Below are positions 1-10,490 of a stretch of DNA of 64,000 nt, in pieces (within the stretch, counting starts at the first letter, position 1; every line of letters starts with the position of its first letter). The notes beneath the pieces are model-generated. The model ran no database searches. It was not told the origin of the DNA and saw only the letters and a program-made list of their open reading frames with translations. Made by a program: the position numbers and the translations under genes. Source of the stretch: Plotosus lineatus (Eukaryota; Chordata; Actinopteri; Siluriformes; Plotosidae); NCBI GenBank assembly GCA_024760905.1, contig CM045745.1:20036282-20100281 (forward strand). The letters are read 5' to 3'.

Positions 1-283
1 AGGATGTATTTATTTAATTTCAGGCACATTGGTGTACTTTAAATCTTTTCTATTACAGATTATAAATCAATGTTAATGAAGTTTTTCTTTGTAAATTGAA
101 CTATATTTCTTTCTTCTTTTGTTTTTAATGTTAATAAAGATATAATATTATGCAGAGGTGTACTAATAACAATTTTATAGACAAATAATACTGTTTATGG
201 TCGCTCTCAGGGCAGCGGTGGGGGAGGGGTGAATGTTTCTTCTTCCTAGAGGGGGCGCCACAGAAAATAATTGAGAAGCACTG
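1..283 (-). mobile_element. hAT-like non-autonomous element, cut by window start
   Basis: On the minus strand the element starts at 283 with CAGTGCTTCTCAATTATTTT, then a C-rich stretch, and matches the first ~280 bp of the complete copy at 5906-6532. Its other end lies outside the window. The hAT assignment rests on the CAGTG terminus and on the 8-bp target duplication of the complete copy. No coding sequence is visible. Confidence 0.65.
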
Positions 284-295
284 TTCTGCAGTCAA

Positions 296-482
296 AAGAC
301 ATGTAATTGACCCTAGGTGTGTGGGAGATGAGTGTGACTGTTCCTGTGTGTGTTGCCCTGCAGTTGTCTGCCGAGCTGTTCAGGGTGTTGCTTGGCTTCA
401 CCCAGTGTTGACTGAGATGATGGACACCAGCCTCTTCACAACTGAGTGGGATTAAGCAATTTGCAAAGTAAGTGAGTGGTAC
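296..482 (+). mobile_element. S2 SINE, 3' part
   Basis: This piece has the end of the S2 body (CCTAGGTGTG...GAGTGTGACTG), then the L2-type tail (CGAGCTGTTCAGGGTGTTGC, ACCAGCCTCTTCACAACTGAG, GGATTAAGCAATTTGCAAAG). The tRNA-like head is missing, as usual for 5'-truncated copies. Confidence 0.65.
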
Positions 483-1070
483 AAAAAATATCACACATTA
501 ACCTGGGAGTACGGCTTCCATATTCTCCTGTATACTAGTATAGAGTGTACTTTATATACAAAAAATGCACTCTGATTTAATTCCAATGCCGATTCGATTA
601 TTGTGCTGAATGAATTTCATTGTAAAAATAAATGACTTGAGTGTCCCATAATCCACTCATGAAGCATAGAGCAATTTTTCTGGGAAATCTTCAGTCTAGG
701 TACAGCCCTGCTTTCTTGTGGTGGATATGATTAAAAGCTATAAAGCAGAAACTGTTTAAATATGTTTTAGTGAAAACAGTATAGTACTGCTTTTTAAAAT
801 TATTTTGATCTGACCTCTGTTAGGAAGCTGCGTAGACCTAAATGTGAACTTCAATAGCCAAAAGAAAAGTTGAAAGCTTTTCTTTGTGAAGACCAGCCTA
901 ATGTCCTCACAAGGTCAGAACTGTCAGATAATCCTACACATTTGGTCCCATCCAAGATGAAAACAAGAAAACACGCCTTCCCACACACAATCAATCAGCA
1001 GGACAACAGAGAGCAAGCTTCATAATGAGTTCCCGAAGGAGAGAGCTGGTCTAGCAAGCTGACAGTAATC
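483..1070. other. No recognised feature
   Basis: AT-rich sequence without a coding signal or a repeat I recognise. Confidence 0.5.
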
Positions 1071-1072
1071 TT

Positions 1073-1126
<54 letters not shown>
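1071..1126. repeat. (CT)n(CA)n microsatellite
   Basis: A short CT tract runs directly into about 40 bp of CA repeat, ending ACAGAGAC. Confidence 0.95.
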
Positions 1127-1191
1127 ACGTAAACATGTAATCTAAGTAATGACTATAAAGTACAAATGTGTGAAGGCTATTTATAATAAGC

Positions 1192-1482
1192 TAAGGTAAA
1201 GTCCTTTGGGCTTTTTAAACTCAAGCCATAGTGGCTCATCAGGCCGATGCTTATTCGCGGTTTCCATAGCGTGAAGTGGCCAGGAGTTCAACTCCTCCTG
1301 GATGGCATGCTAGTCCATCACAGGTTACTTTCCCAGTATATATTTACTGGTACGCAGTAGCACACTTGTGGTTGAGACCTTGCCCAGGGGTTTTAGCACA
1401 GTGGGGGTCAAACTGGGATTTGAATGATGAACCTTCCGATCATCAGTGCAGCTTCCTAACCACTATGCCACCTGCCCCAATA
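1192..1482 (-). mobile_element. S3 tRNA-derived SINE
   Basis: Read on the minus strand it begins with a tRNA-like head (degenerate B box near 1425-1435), followed by CCCTGGGCAAGGTCTCAACC, the body with GTAACCTGTGATGGACTAGC, GGAGGAGTTGAACTCCTGGC and the end GCCACTATGGCTTGAG. It aligns along its length with the better copy at 21148-21465 and with 47826-48147. Confidence 0.7.
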
Positions 1483-1514
1483 TTTATAATAATGACGACA
1501 GATTAAAAAAGAAA

Positions 1515-1600
<86 letters not shown>

Positions 1601-1603
1601 ACA
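1515..1603. repeat. (CA)n microsatellite
   Basis: About 89 bp of CA repeat, interrupted once by CAGAGA near 1547. Confidence 0.97.
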
Positions 1604-1605
1604 CA

Positions 1606-1883
1606 TACTCATGTGATTTCCGGTGCAAGTGAGGAGAAGAAACGGGCTCAAGTGATATCACAAAGGAATATGACCAAACCCGTCTACCATTGGTACGATA
1701 TTGAAGCAGAAGGAGGTCTTAAAGGTATGCTTTTATAATTTTTGAAGGGTTTAGGGGGTAGTATTGGGAGCCTTGGAACAAATCATGCATTTTACATTTA
1801 AAATGCAGTTCAACTTACGAAAAATGCAGGTTACGAAAAGAGCTCTGGAACAGATTAATTTCGTAAGGTGAGGTACCACTGAA
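1606..1883 (+). mobile_element. Tigger-like transposon, 3' end
   Basis: This is the right-hand part of the element found whole at 26328-27351. It ends in a Tigger-type inverted repeat (TTTCGTAAGGTGAGGTACCACTG with the last base mutated) and keeps a decayed stretch that corresponds to the transposase N-terminal helix-turn-helix (around 1640-1720). It lacks the ~335-bp insertion present in the 26-kb copy. The left end is missing; the copy starts beside the CA microsatellite. Confidence 0.7.
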
Positions 1884-3413
1884 TTAGAGTGCATCAAACC
1901 CAAGTAAAAAATTATTGCCATGGCTATATCATTGAAATGTTCCAGCTCTAATAAAAACACAGATTCTAAAATGTTTTGAAATTTGGATAAATTCTACCGG
2001 GTCCACATTGACCCTAAAATTTTGAAATGATGGCACTATTCGAATAAATGGTTATATTACTATGGCAAGTAATGCCAAGCATTAATGTTTGCATTTTACC
2101 AGAATTTTAAGTGGTTAATATCATTCTTCTGCACTTTCACTTTCAGTTTCTCAGAATATGTTGTTTTACTTTCAGTGTCTCAGAAATATATGGTTTCTAA
2201 TCTAGACGTATTGCCCTAATGCAGCATGTAGTCATACACTCGTCCACTGACAAAGCACAACAAAATGGCAAAAGCAGTTAAAAAAGTAAGGAATACTCGT
2301 AAATCTGCTGCTATATTTGGTTTGGGAGCGGTCATAACAGCAATGGATAAGAGAAATTACAGGCTGAAGGCTGCCAACCAGTGAGCAGTTGATAAGAAGT
2401 TACATGTTCCATCAACGTGAAGGATCAGCGCAGGGCACAAAATCCAATAGAACACAAAGGGACAACGCAAAGATTGTTCGGGACAAGATAATTCCATTTT
2501 ATCAGAAAGGAAACTTCCCTATAATTTCAGAAAAAAGAGCTTGTGAGAAACTTGAAGACCTAGTTGGAAAGAATGCAAAAATTAGACAAAATACCAATAG
2601 ACCACCGTTCATCTCTAAGTGTACTGGCGAAACTGAAAGATATGGAAATTGATCTTCAGAAGACTTTTCCTCTGTGGACTAGAGATGCAGAGCAAGTTAT
2701 GAAAAACCAAGAAGATATCAAATTTCTTCAGTCAATTAAAAACTGACAGAATTGCCTTATTTGGTGTTCATGATTAGGCACTGGCATCCCAGATCCAACA
2801 CAAAGACTCCCGAGACCTAAAACAAAAAGAATTCCAAGAGAAGGCTGAGAAAGAAAGCGAAACAGCTAGTAAAACTGGTCAGCTGACTGACGGTGAAAGC
2901 AGTCAAGATGAAGATAACAGTGATGAAGATTTGGTCACTCCTGGTTCATCACAGTGGAAAACCCATCAAACAGCTCGTCCTGGAACAGCAGCCTTCATTC
3001 CACATGACATTCTTAAAAAAATTAAGTTGATTCCATTGGCTACAAGAATGAAGTTATCACCAGCTGAGCAGGCAGCATACACTCAGGCAATCATTGAGGA
3101 ATCTGGTGGTGACAACAGCAAGATTGCTGTTTCATATTCTACTGCAGACAGGTAGACTATTTAATGTCATATGTATTGTTTAAGAAAGTGTAAACATGAC
3201 ATTGATTGCTGAAAGTTTAAATTACTTTTATCTCATTTTTTTGATTTTATCAATATTTTCCCATTTTTTTCACCCTTTATGTAGACCCGGTAAACGCTAA
3301 TCAAAATTCATGAAATTTTTACTAAATTATTTTTTCATGAGTAGAACATTTTTATTATACCGCCATAACAAATTAAAAACAATTTAAAAATCATGGGAGG
3401 TCTGATGCACCCA
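1884..3413 (+). mobile_element. Unclassified DNA transposon with ~130-bp inverted repeats
   Basis: The left end (TTAGAGTGCATCAAACCC) and the right end (inverted: TTGGGTGCATCAGACC) are alike. The similarity continues with gaps for about 130 bp, as far as a shared CCGGGTCCACAT-like block (1996-2010 and 3284-3292). Between them lies a broken gene (2265-3155). A further copy of the left end, inverted, is at 35732-35927. The element directly abuts a Tigger end on the left and a MITE-G on the right. I do not recognise the terminal sequence as one of the common superfamilies. The exact boundary and target duplication are unclear; a TA or AT target is possible. Confidence 0.6.
2265..3155 (+). pseudogene. 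Decayed gene of the unclassified transposon
   Basis: The first frame starts at ATG 2265 and gives a 39-residue basic, Lys/Arg-rich leader that stops at 2382. After frame changes, 2389-2652 and 2564-2746 give one region (ISEKRACEKLEDLV ... TRDAEQVMKNQEDIKFL). An acidic linker (DGESSQDEDNSDEDL) follows, then a conserved-looking block near 2990-3150 with FIPHDILKKIKLIPLATRMK, LSPAEQAAYTQAIIEESGGD and SYSTADR. The frame ends at TAG in ACAGGTAG, which could also be read as a splice donor (CAG|GTAGAC). From memory this order resembles an uncharacterised protein family that is multiplied in several invertebrate genomes. I cannot verify this and do not assign a function. At least two frameshifts and several stops make it non-functional, and any C-terminal catalytic part is missing. 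Confidence 0.5.
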
Positions 3414-3419
3414 AATATA

Positions 3420-3665
3420 TCTAGGGATCCCTCACTTTCCATGATTAATTGGGATGGAGATCCCACTGCGACTGCTGAATTCCGCAAAGTAGGATCACCC
3501 ACCCCCTGACTGACGTATACGTACATGTATGTGTATATAATATCAATAAATATATGTTCAATGCTATAAATGCTTATAATAACAATTAAACATTCAAAAT
3601 AAAATAAGTACATACACACACACACACACACACCTCACAAAAATATATAAGTAGTTTTGCTGTGG

Positions 3666-3698
<33 letters not shown>

Positions 3699-3826
3699 AA
3701 TAATTGGCCTTGTCTTTGTGGCATTTTCCTTAACTTTTCCCCCTATTTTTCCTAAATTTCCTTAGTTTTTAATTTGATGAATATTTTTAAAAAAAAGAAA
3801 ACGCAATGCACTGAAGCCACATGAAT
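3420..3826 (-). mobile_element. MITE-G, one end missing
   Basis: The right-hand MITE-G terminus is at 3421-3433 (AGGGATCCCTCAC). The interior follows the 62234-62828 copy in reverse: GATCCCACTGCG, a CA tract, a long poly-T run, GGCCTTG, and TTTGATGAATATTTTT. The far end stops after GCACTGAAGCCACATG, so the outer ~25 bp are lost. Confidence 0.75.
3668..3697. repeat. poly-T tract inside MITE-G
   Basis: 30 consecutive T. The same place is a variable T or A run in the other MITE-G copies. Confidence 0.95.
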
Positions 3827-3837
3827 ATAAATATTAA

Positions 3838-3845
3838 TATATATG

Positions 3846-3872
<27 letters not shown>
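3838..3872. repeat. (AT)n microsatellite
   Basis: About 35 bp of near-perfect AT repeat at the broken end of the MITE-G copy. Confidence 0.9.
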
Positions 3873-3877
<5 letters not shown>

Positions 3878-3879
3878 AA

Positions 3880-4092
3880 AATGAGTACATCAGAGGGACA
3901 GCACATGTAAGAAGTTTTGGAGACAAAGTCAGAGAGGCTAGATTGAGATGGTTTGGACATGTACAGAGGAGGGATAGTGAATATATTGGTAGTAGGATGT
4001 TGGGGTTGGAACTACCAGGCAGAAGGCCTAGAGGAAGACCAAAGAGAAAATTTATGGATGTGGTGAAGAAGGAAAAAAGGAGACTAGAGCAC
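3880..4092 (+). mobile_element. RTE LINE fragment, C-terminal region
   Basis: Translation gives RGTAHVRSFGDKVREARLRW, FGHVQRRDSEYIGSRMLG, and then a PGRRPRGRPKRKFMDVVKK-like end. This is the C-terminal part of the RTE ORF2 seen at 13160-13500 on the opposite strand. It is only ~70 codons long, opens beside an AT microsatellite and lacks the 3' UTR, so it is a dead scrap. Confidence 0.85.
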
Positions 4093-4172
4093 TGTATTCT
4101 CTGTTATATTTATTATTGAATCCTCATTAAACATATTTTTGAATTTAAATTTTAACTTTTTGTAGTATCCCA

Positions 4173-4506
4173 GGGCAGTGGCATCTCGGTGGTAAGGTGC
4201 TGGATTACCGATTCTGAGTTTGGAGGGTTCAAGCCCCATGGTCAACGGTTGTCATTGCTGTCCCCACAGTGCAGCTAACTGGGTTATCAAAGGCTGCCAT
4301 GTCTCTCACTGTCTCTGGTGTGAAGCATGTAAAGGAACCATTGCTGGCTTTTATCAAAAGAATTCTGCATCGTCATCAGTGTGTTTCTGCCCTCCGATGG
4401 CCTAGTGGCTGTCCAGGGTGTACTTTACTCTCTCCTCGAGTCAGCTGAGATGGGTGCCAGCCTAACCCTAATTAGGATGAAGCGGTTCAGAAAATGAATG
4501 AATGAA
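4173..4506 (+). mobile_element. S1-A SINE
   Basis: Full-length by comparison: degenerate tRNA-like head (GGCAGTGGCATCTCGGTGG), body with CTAACTGGGTTATCAAAGGC and TCTCTCACTGTCTCTGG, then the L2-type tail ending ACCCTAATTAGGATGAAGCG and an AATG-rich terminus. A 7-bp GTATCCC is present on both sides and is a possible target duplication. Confidence 0.85.
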
Positions 4507-4512
4507 TGTATC

Positions 4513-4635
4513 CCTTGGGACGGCGCAGTAGAATAGAGCTTAACGCTTCTGCATCACAACAAAAAGGACCCCGTGTTCAAGCCTCGTCCCTGGTGAGAGC
4601 TTCTGTGTAGAGTTTGCATGTTCTCTCCAGTGGTT

Positions 4636-4681
<46 letters not shown>

Positions 4682-4802
4682 GGACCTATAATGATCTGGT
4701 GAGGTATTCAGGGTGTAACCTGCATTTGCTCAAAGTCATCTGTGATGGGCTTCAGCCTTCCAGCAACCATAAGAAAGGATAAAGTGATTTAGAAAATAAA
4801 AT
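4513..4802 (+). mobile_element. S2 SINE with GT expansion
   Basis: tRNA-like head (GGACGGCGCAGTAGAATAG; B-box-like GTTCAAGCCTC), body GTGTAGAGTTTGCATGTTCT, then the L2-type tail (GGTGAGGTATTCAGGGTGTA...CAGCCTTCCAGCAACC). A (GT)n microsatellite at 4637-4678 has replaced the central body. Confidence 0.75.
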
Positions 4803-5294
4803 GAAATGAATAAAATCTGATGCTGGGGATATTTATATAAATATGCAAATATTTATTTTACATTTAGGCTGCCCATTAGGTGCTGACAGAAAACAATGAC
4901 AAGTATGAATTTGACGACTTGTTCATAGGCCCTCAGCTGTGCATTTTTGTAATAGCAAGTGCACGAAAACTATCAGTGGTCATGTGATCTATAAACAGAA
5001 TGGTATAAACCAGGGATATGACCTGATTTTATTTTAGGTCAGAGTGTAGAGTCTTGCTGCTGATCACTGAGAGTCATGTTAGATAATTACATTAAATGAT
5101 ATGAACCTGGATTTTATGCACAAGCAGACTTTTATTTTTAGTTTGTTTTACAGTAACATGTAATCAGCAGGGATTGAGATGGTGTGTCTAAAATACTGCT
5201 GCTCATATAATGAGAATGAACAAGGTACGAAACATCATATCAAACTAAAAAGGCATAACGGATCTGAAACACTTAAAACCTTAAATGCTACTAC

Positions 5295-5298
<4 letters not shown>
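4803..5298. other. No recognised feature
   Basis: AT-rich sequence with nothing I can assign. Confidence 0.5.

Positions 5299-5356
<58 letters not shown>
5299..5356. repeat. (GT)n microsatellite
   Basis: Perfect GT repeat of about 58 bp. Confidence 0.97.
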
Positions 5357-5358
<2 letters not shown>

Positions 5359-5544
5359 ACTTATATAAAGGAATAATGCATATTAAAGAATGGAATACAG
5401 TTTTAACCCACAATGTGATTCCATTTTTGGGAAGTGAAGAGATGTTGGTTAGTCCTCACTTCTTCAAAGGGTTGTCTGAGGGTTAAGACTCGGTTTTAGG
5501 ATTCAGGTGTAAAGATTGGTGTTAGGAATTTCGTTGTGGTGATT

Positions 5545-5770
5545 TAAGATAAGATAAGATAAGATACAGCTTTATTAATCTCACAATGGAGAAATTCACT
5601 GTTACAGGCTCTTGAGGTACCATCAGTAGGGGGTGCAAAAATAGATACATATACAAACATACACACATACATATATATTATATACGTAAATAAATAAATA
5701 GATACATAAATAGCATAAATTAATAAACAATAAAAGAAAAGAAGGGAACGACTTTATAGACTTTAAGGTT
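5545..5770 (-). mobile_element. LINE 3' end, possibly Rex1/Babar-like
   Basis: (GATAA)n repeats followed by ACAGCTTTATTAATCTCACA and GGAGAAATTCACTGTTACAG. This is a very common fish repeat signature that reads as the 3' end of a minus-strand LINE with a short tandem tail. The LINE family is from memory and uncertain. The rest is AT-rich with tetranucleotide drift (ATAAATAAATAGATAC). Confidence 0.45.
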
Positions 5771-5836
5771 AGTATAATAGGCTAGAGAATGCACGATCCC
5801 AATGAATGTCTCCACAAAGATTAATTGAGTACAAGA

Positions 5837-5838
<2 letters not shown>

Positions 5839-5873
<35 letters not shown>

Positions 5874-5882
5874 TGTGTGTGG
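5839..5882. repeat. (GT)n microsatellite
   Basis: About 44 bp of GT repeat with one GTCTGT interruption. Confidence 0.95.
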
Positions 5883-5905
5883 TATGCCAGCACATATCCT
5901 TATTA

Positions 5906-6532
5906 CAGTGCCTCTTAATTATTTTCTGTGGCGCCCCCCCTAGGAAGAAAAAAAACATTTCACCCCCTCCCCTCCACAGTGAGCGACTATAAATAGTATT
6001 ATTTCTCTATAAAATTGTTATCACTACACCTCTGCATAACACTGTATCTTTATTAACATTAAAAACAAAAAAAAAAGAAAGAAATATAGGTCAACTTGCA
6101 ATAAAGAAAAAATTAATTGACATTATTTTTAAATCTGTAAGTGAAAAGATTTAAAGTGGACCAATGTGCCTGAAATTAAAAAAATACATCCTTATTTAAA
6201 CTCATTCAACTTATTTGTGTCTGAATATCTCCGTCTCTCTCCACCTTTCCCTTCTTTCTTGTTAGAAATTTTTTTCTTTTGTTTCTTGAGGGGTTGTTTA
6301 CTGCGCTTCATATCGTCTGCTCGTGCGAAAAACTGCTACACCATAGCGCGACCATGAGAGCGCCACTGCTAACTCGTGGAGCGGAGGTGCAATTACACAT
6401 AATTCTCGTACACAATTCCAGAAAAGCATGTTCCCCAGGGTGATACGCGCGCCCCCAGCATCACATCACCCCCCCCCCCCCCCGGGATCATACCATGCCC
6501 CCTTGTCGCACCCCACTACTTGAGAAGCACTG
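5906..6532 (+). mobile_element. hAT-like non-autonomous element, complete
   Basis: The termini are CAGTGCCTCTTAATTATTTT on the left and, inverted on the right, CAGTGCTTCTCAAGTAGTGG. An 8-bp target duplication flanks it, CCTTATTA (5898-5905) and CCTAATTA (6533-6540), with one mismatch; 8 bp is the hAT length. The 627-bp interior has an AT-rich left half and a GC-richer right half with a poly-C run (6471-6483) but no transposase. It would have needed a hAT transposase made elsewhere. Confidence 0.8.
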
Positions 6533-6540
6533 CCTAATTA

Positions 6541-7551
6541 TCATGCCAGTGATGAGATATAATGATCAACCATTTCAATTTTCAGTCACATCAAATTTCA
6601 CGGTTTAAATGTCAAAAAAAAAAAAAAAATTAGATATGAGTGCTCTGACATATCATGACGAGCTATCGCTGTATGTAAATACGGTCTTAAGATATTTATT
6701 AAGTGTTCAAAGTGTGTGGTTCACTGATATTTGAAATATCTGAAAGATGCATCAGTAGACTCCAGGTGTGAGGTCTTTGGTCTTCCAGATTGTTTTAACG
6801 TCTGAGTAATAGAGGATACACAGGCTGGAAGAGAAAGTGGCTGGACCTAAATTGGATGTAAACAAGTACGAACCATGTTTCTGTTCTAAACTGGCTGAGT
6901 GAATTGCACTCTGAAATTGCACAATTTAGCTGGAATAAATTGCTACATGTGAAACATATCTAACCTGCAGTGCGGGAATATAAATTTAGTTTCTTCAGTC
7001 TGTTTCTTTCTCCTTTTTAAATGGCAATTATTTCAAGTATTCAGGAACTGTACATGAACGTGTGAGAAGTCACACAGCGCATAAACACAGACGCACAGTG
7101 CTGATCATCACTTTTAATTAGCGATACCCAGAAAAAACTCCTGCTGTTACTAAATTAATTATTCCTGCTTCCACTTGCCATCCCTGTACAAGTACCTACT
7201 GCCACTGAATAGATAACAACAGTTTTAATAAGAACTGTCATTATTTTCACACTGAGTACAGAAATTACTTTTAAAAATATATTTTAATCACAAAGATATA
7301 CAATACCAATCGCAAAATTTTTCATCAATGAGGGACATCACAGGAAATGTTATTCAGCTCAGATTGGCCGTTTCTGTTTTAATGTCTATGAACATTACAT
7401 GCATAATTGGTTTCTTCCGACAACAGAAGAAAGTAATTATGTCATATTCATTGAAATTCATTAAGTCGCTGCCTGACCTGGAAAATATCACATTTTTGTC
7501 ATTTTGAGAGAAAACATACAGGGCAAACAAACAAAGAAACAAACAGTTAAT
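6541..7551. other. No recognised feature
   Basis: About 1 kb of AT-rich, apparently single-copy sequence. I see no convincing reading frame or repeat. Confidence 0.5.
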
Positions 7552-7876
7552 TTTCTGTAACTTAATCCTAATTAGAGTCGCAGGGAGGCTGGCACCCATC
7601 CCAGCCGACTCCAGGCAAGGGCAGAGTACTCCTTGGACAGCTCGCCAGGCCATTGCAGGGTGACGCTGATGGCTTTGCAGCCTTCTCTTGTCGAAAGTCA
7701 GCAATGGTTCTTTTACATGCCTCACACCATAAACAATGAGAGACATGGCCGGCCTTTGATAACCCAGTTAGCTGCACTGGAGGGACAGTGACAACCTTGT
7801 GGAGAGTGGGATTCGAACCCCCCAACCTTAGGATCAGCAATCCAGCAACCTATATCACTAGGCCACCACTGCCCTA
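7552..7876 (-). mobile_element. S1-A SINE
   Basis: Reversed copy: starts on the plus strand with the tail end (CTTAATCCTAATTAGAGTCG) and ends with the head (GGTTGGGGGGTTCGAATCCC on the minus strand, B box intact). The body matches the other S1 copies. Confidence 0.9.
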
Positions 7877-7904
7877 TACTAAAAATATATTATAAATAAA
7901 TATA

Positions 7905-8130
7905 TTGTGTCACCTATGCATTCCATGGTTTGTCATGGAGAGGGAGCCACCACCGACAAGCAGGCTGCTGAAGATTTCATCAAGATGTTTGAATAGCTTT
8001 TCACCCAGGAAAACTACATCCCGCAGCAAATGTTCAATTGCAACAAGAGTGGAGTTTTCTAGAAGAAGATGCCTCATGGCATGTTCATAACCGCAGAGGA
8101 AAAGACATTACCGGGGCACAAGGCACATGC
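7905..8130 (+). pseudogene. Tigger/pogo transposase fragment (DDE region)
   Basis: With stops read through, the frame gives GATTDKQAAEDFIKMFE, then TQENYIPQQMFNCNKSGVF, KKMPHGMFITAEEKTLPG and HKAH. The order matches the Tigger transposase segment around the first catalytic aspartate (family pattern QIFNADETGLFWKKMP). Here the catalytic Asp position is Asn or Lys and TGG has become a stop, so the enzyme is dead. Only ~70 codons are left. Confidence 0.75.
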
Positions 8131-8204
8131 ACTTACTGTATTGTTTATTGACTGTTACTGTACTTGTGTTATTATTGTAAAAACATATTGTTTATCTTTA
8201 GTAT

Positions 8205-8549
8205 TGATGAGATTTCCTTTCGGCTTTTTCCCTTTTTCAGGGGTCACCACAGCGAATGATTCGCATGTTTGATTTGGCATAGGCTTTTACGTTGGATGCC
8301 CTTCCTGGCACAACCCTTTATCAAGAGAAAAAACACGCTGACGGCTTTGCCGCTACTCTTTACGAAAGTCAGCAATGGTTCTTTTACATGAACCTCTCAC
8401 CATAGACAGTGAGAGACATGGCCAGCCTTTGATAACCCAGTTAGCTGCACTGGGGGGAACAGTGACAACCTTGTGGAGAGTGGGACTCAAACCCCCAACC
8501 TTAGGATCAGCGATCTAACATCCTTTACCACCAGGCCACCACTGCCACA
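8205..8549 (-). mobile_element. S1-R SINE with 16-bp target duplication
   Basis: The minus-strand head and body match S1; the 3' tail is the RTE-like one (GGAAGGGCATCCAACGTAAA ... GGTGACCCCTGAAAAAGGG). It is flanked by perfect 16-bp repeats TGTTTATCTTTAGTAT at 8189-8204 and 8550-8565, so this is a clean retrotransposition into the Tigger copy. Confidence 0.93.
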
Positions 8550-8662
8550 TGTTTATCTTTAGTATATTAGGTCAAATTTACATGTCATTGGCAGGTTATA
8601 TGAGTTTAGGAGGGGGCTGGAACAGATTAATTGTTTTTCTGTTATTTCTTATATAGTGTATA

Positions 8663-9226
<564 letters not shown>

Positions 9227-9228
9227 CT

Positions 9229-9387
9229 ACACCGGAGCTTTTGAGACATAACGCAGTTTATCCGGACTTCCGATCTTTCAAGTAAGCAAGTGAATGTTGA
9301 GTACTAAACAAGTATTCAAAGTGCACTTACTTACTTGACAGATTGGAAGTCCGAATAAGCCGTGTTTTATCTCAAAAGCTCCGGTGT
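9229..9387. repeat. Fold-back element, ~64-bp arms
   Basis: The arms 9229-9292 and 9324-9387 are inverted copies with a few mismatches (outer ends ACACCGGAGCTTTTGAGA / TCTCAAAAGCTCCGGTGT). The loop is ~31 bp. As RNA or single-stranded DNA it would form a long hairpin. No target duplication is obvious. It may be a small palindromic MITE. Confidence 0.85.
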
Positions 9388-9741
9388 CAGTTGTGACATC
9401 GCCTACATTCGGTGGAGCGCGTCACATATATTCACTGTAAGTAGATGTAATCCAATCACATTTTTTTTCCTCCAAAGAATAATGGAGGAGGGAATTATTC
9501 TGCTATTGATTTTGCCATTGATTGGCTCACCGCTGATCCTCTCAATTAACTGTAGTGTTCAGGAAAAGGTAATTTAAAGCATGTACAGAAAGATCGAAAC
9601 TGGAGTTTATTGAGAAAATTGCAGATAAAAAAGAGTGAAGATATGACTACATCGTAAAGTTGCATAAAAATACAATATACAGGACAATAAGTATCGATTT
9701 AACGAACGGATCCTGTGATATGACACTATTTTTTCTCACGT
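9388..9741. other. No recognised feature
   Basis: Apparently single-copy sequence; nothing assignable. Confidence 0.45.
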
Positions 9742-9995
9742 GTCCAAGATCTGACTTGGGCACCATGGTGGTGTGGTGGGTGGCATGTTTGCCTCACAGC
9801 AAGAAAAGCCTTGGGTTCGAGTCATGAGTGGAGTTTGCATGTTCTTGCTGTGCTTGAGTGGGTTTGTTCTGGGTACTGTGGTGTAAAGACATGCACAATA
9901 GGATAAATAGATAATCTGAATTGCCCTTAGGTGTCAATGTGAGTGTGAATGATTGCATGTATGAGTTGCCCTGATGTGTTGCCTAAATCAGAGTT
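9742..9995 (+). mobile_element. S2 SINE
   Basis: Head GGCACCATGGTGGTGTGGTG with B box GGTTCGAGTC, body GAGTTTGCATGTTCTTGCTG, AATTGCCCTTAGGTGTCAAT and GAGTGTGAATGATTGC. The L2-type tail is missing beyond ~9995. Confidence 0.8.
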
Positions 9996-10186
9996 TTTGC
10001 TGATTCCCATGTTCTTTGTTCCCTGTTTATGCTCTGTTGTTACATCATTTTTAATTTATGAAGGAAAAACTGGGCCTTGGTTCTGTTTTGCAACATATAA
10101 GCTGTTGTCAAGAATCTCTGTATCTACCTTGTGACTCTGTTTAAGAATGCATGGTAAAGTACAAGCCGAGATTTGGACATGTGCGA

Positions 10187-10191
<5 letters not shown>

Positions 10192-10262
<71 letters not shown>
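10192..10262. repeat. (CA)n microsatellite
   Basis: About 71 bp of perfect CA repeat. Confidence 0.98.
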
Positions 10263-10264
<2 letters not shown>

Positions 10265-10439
10265 TTTTATGACTTGTTTGCTAGTTTTATCAATTCACTC
10301 CAGGTGTACATCAAGTTTAATTGATCGCAGTGTTAACTTTCTCTGGTCACCATGACAACAACTTGTGGATCTATGTGTTTGTATGTGTCTAGATTGATCT
10401 CAGGAACAGGTTCAGATGGCCTCTGTAAACATGAAGAAT

Positions 10440-10440
<1 letters not shown>

Positions 10441-10488
<48 letters not shown>
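10441..10488. repeat. (CT)n microsatellite
   Basis: 48 bp of perfect CT repeat. Confidence 0.98.

Positions 10489-10490
<2 letters not shown>

Larger units (their letters stand above)
7905..8640 (+). mobile_element. Tigger transposon remnant split by a SINE
   Basis: 7905-8190 carries transposase coding remnants and 8566-8640 the 3' non-coding end (GGAACAGATTAATTGTTTTT, typical of Tigger right ends). An S1-R SINE with a 16-bp target duplication sits between them at 8205-8549. The left part and both inverted repeats are not recognisable. Confidence 0.7.

Noticed and set aside
10056..10262. Open frames made of Cys-Val, His-Thr, Arg-Glu, Leu-Ser or Tyr-Ile repeats
   Set aside because: They translate dinucleotide microsatellites (also at 5179, 8631, 25069, 31394, 32678, 33518, 39696 and elsewhere) and have no coding meaning.
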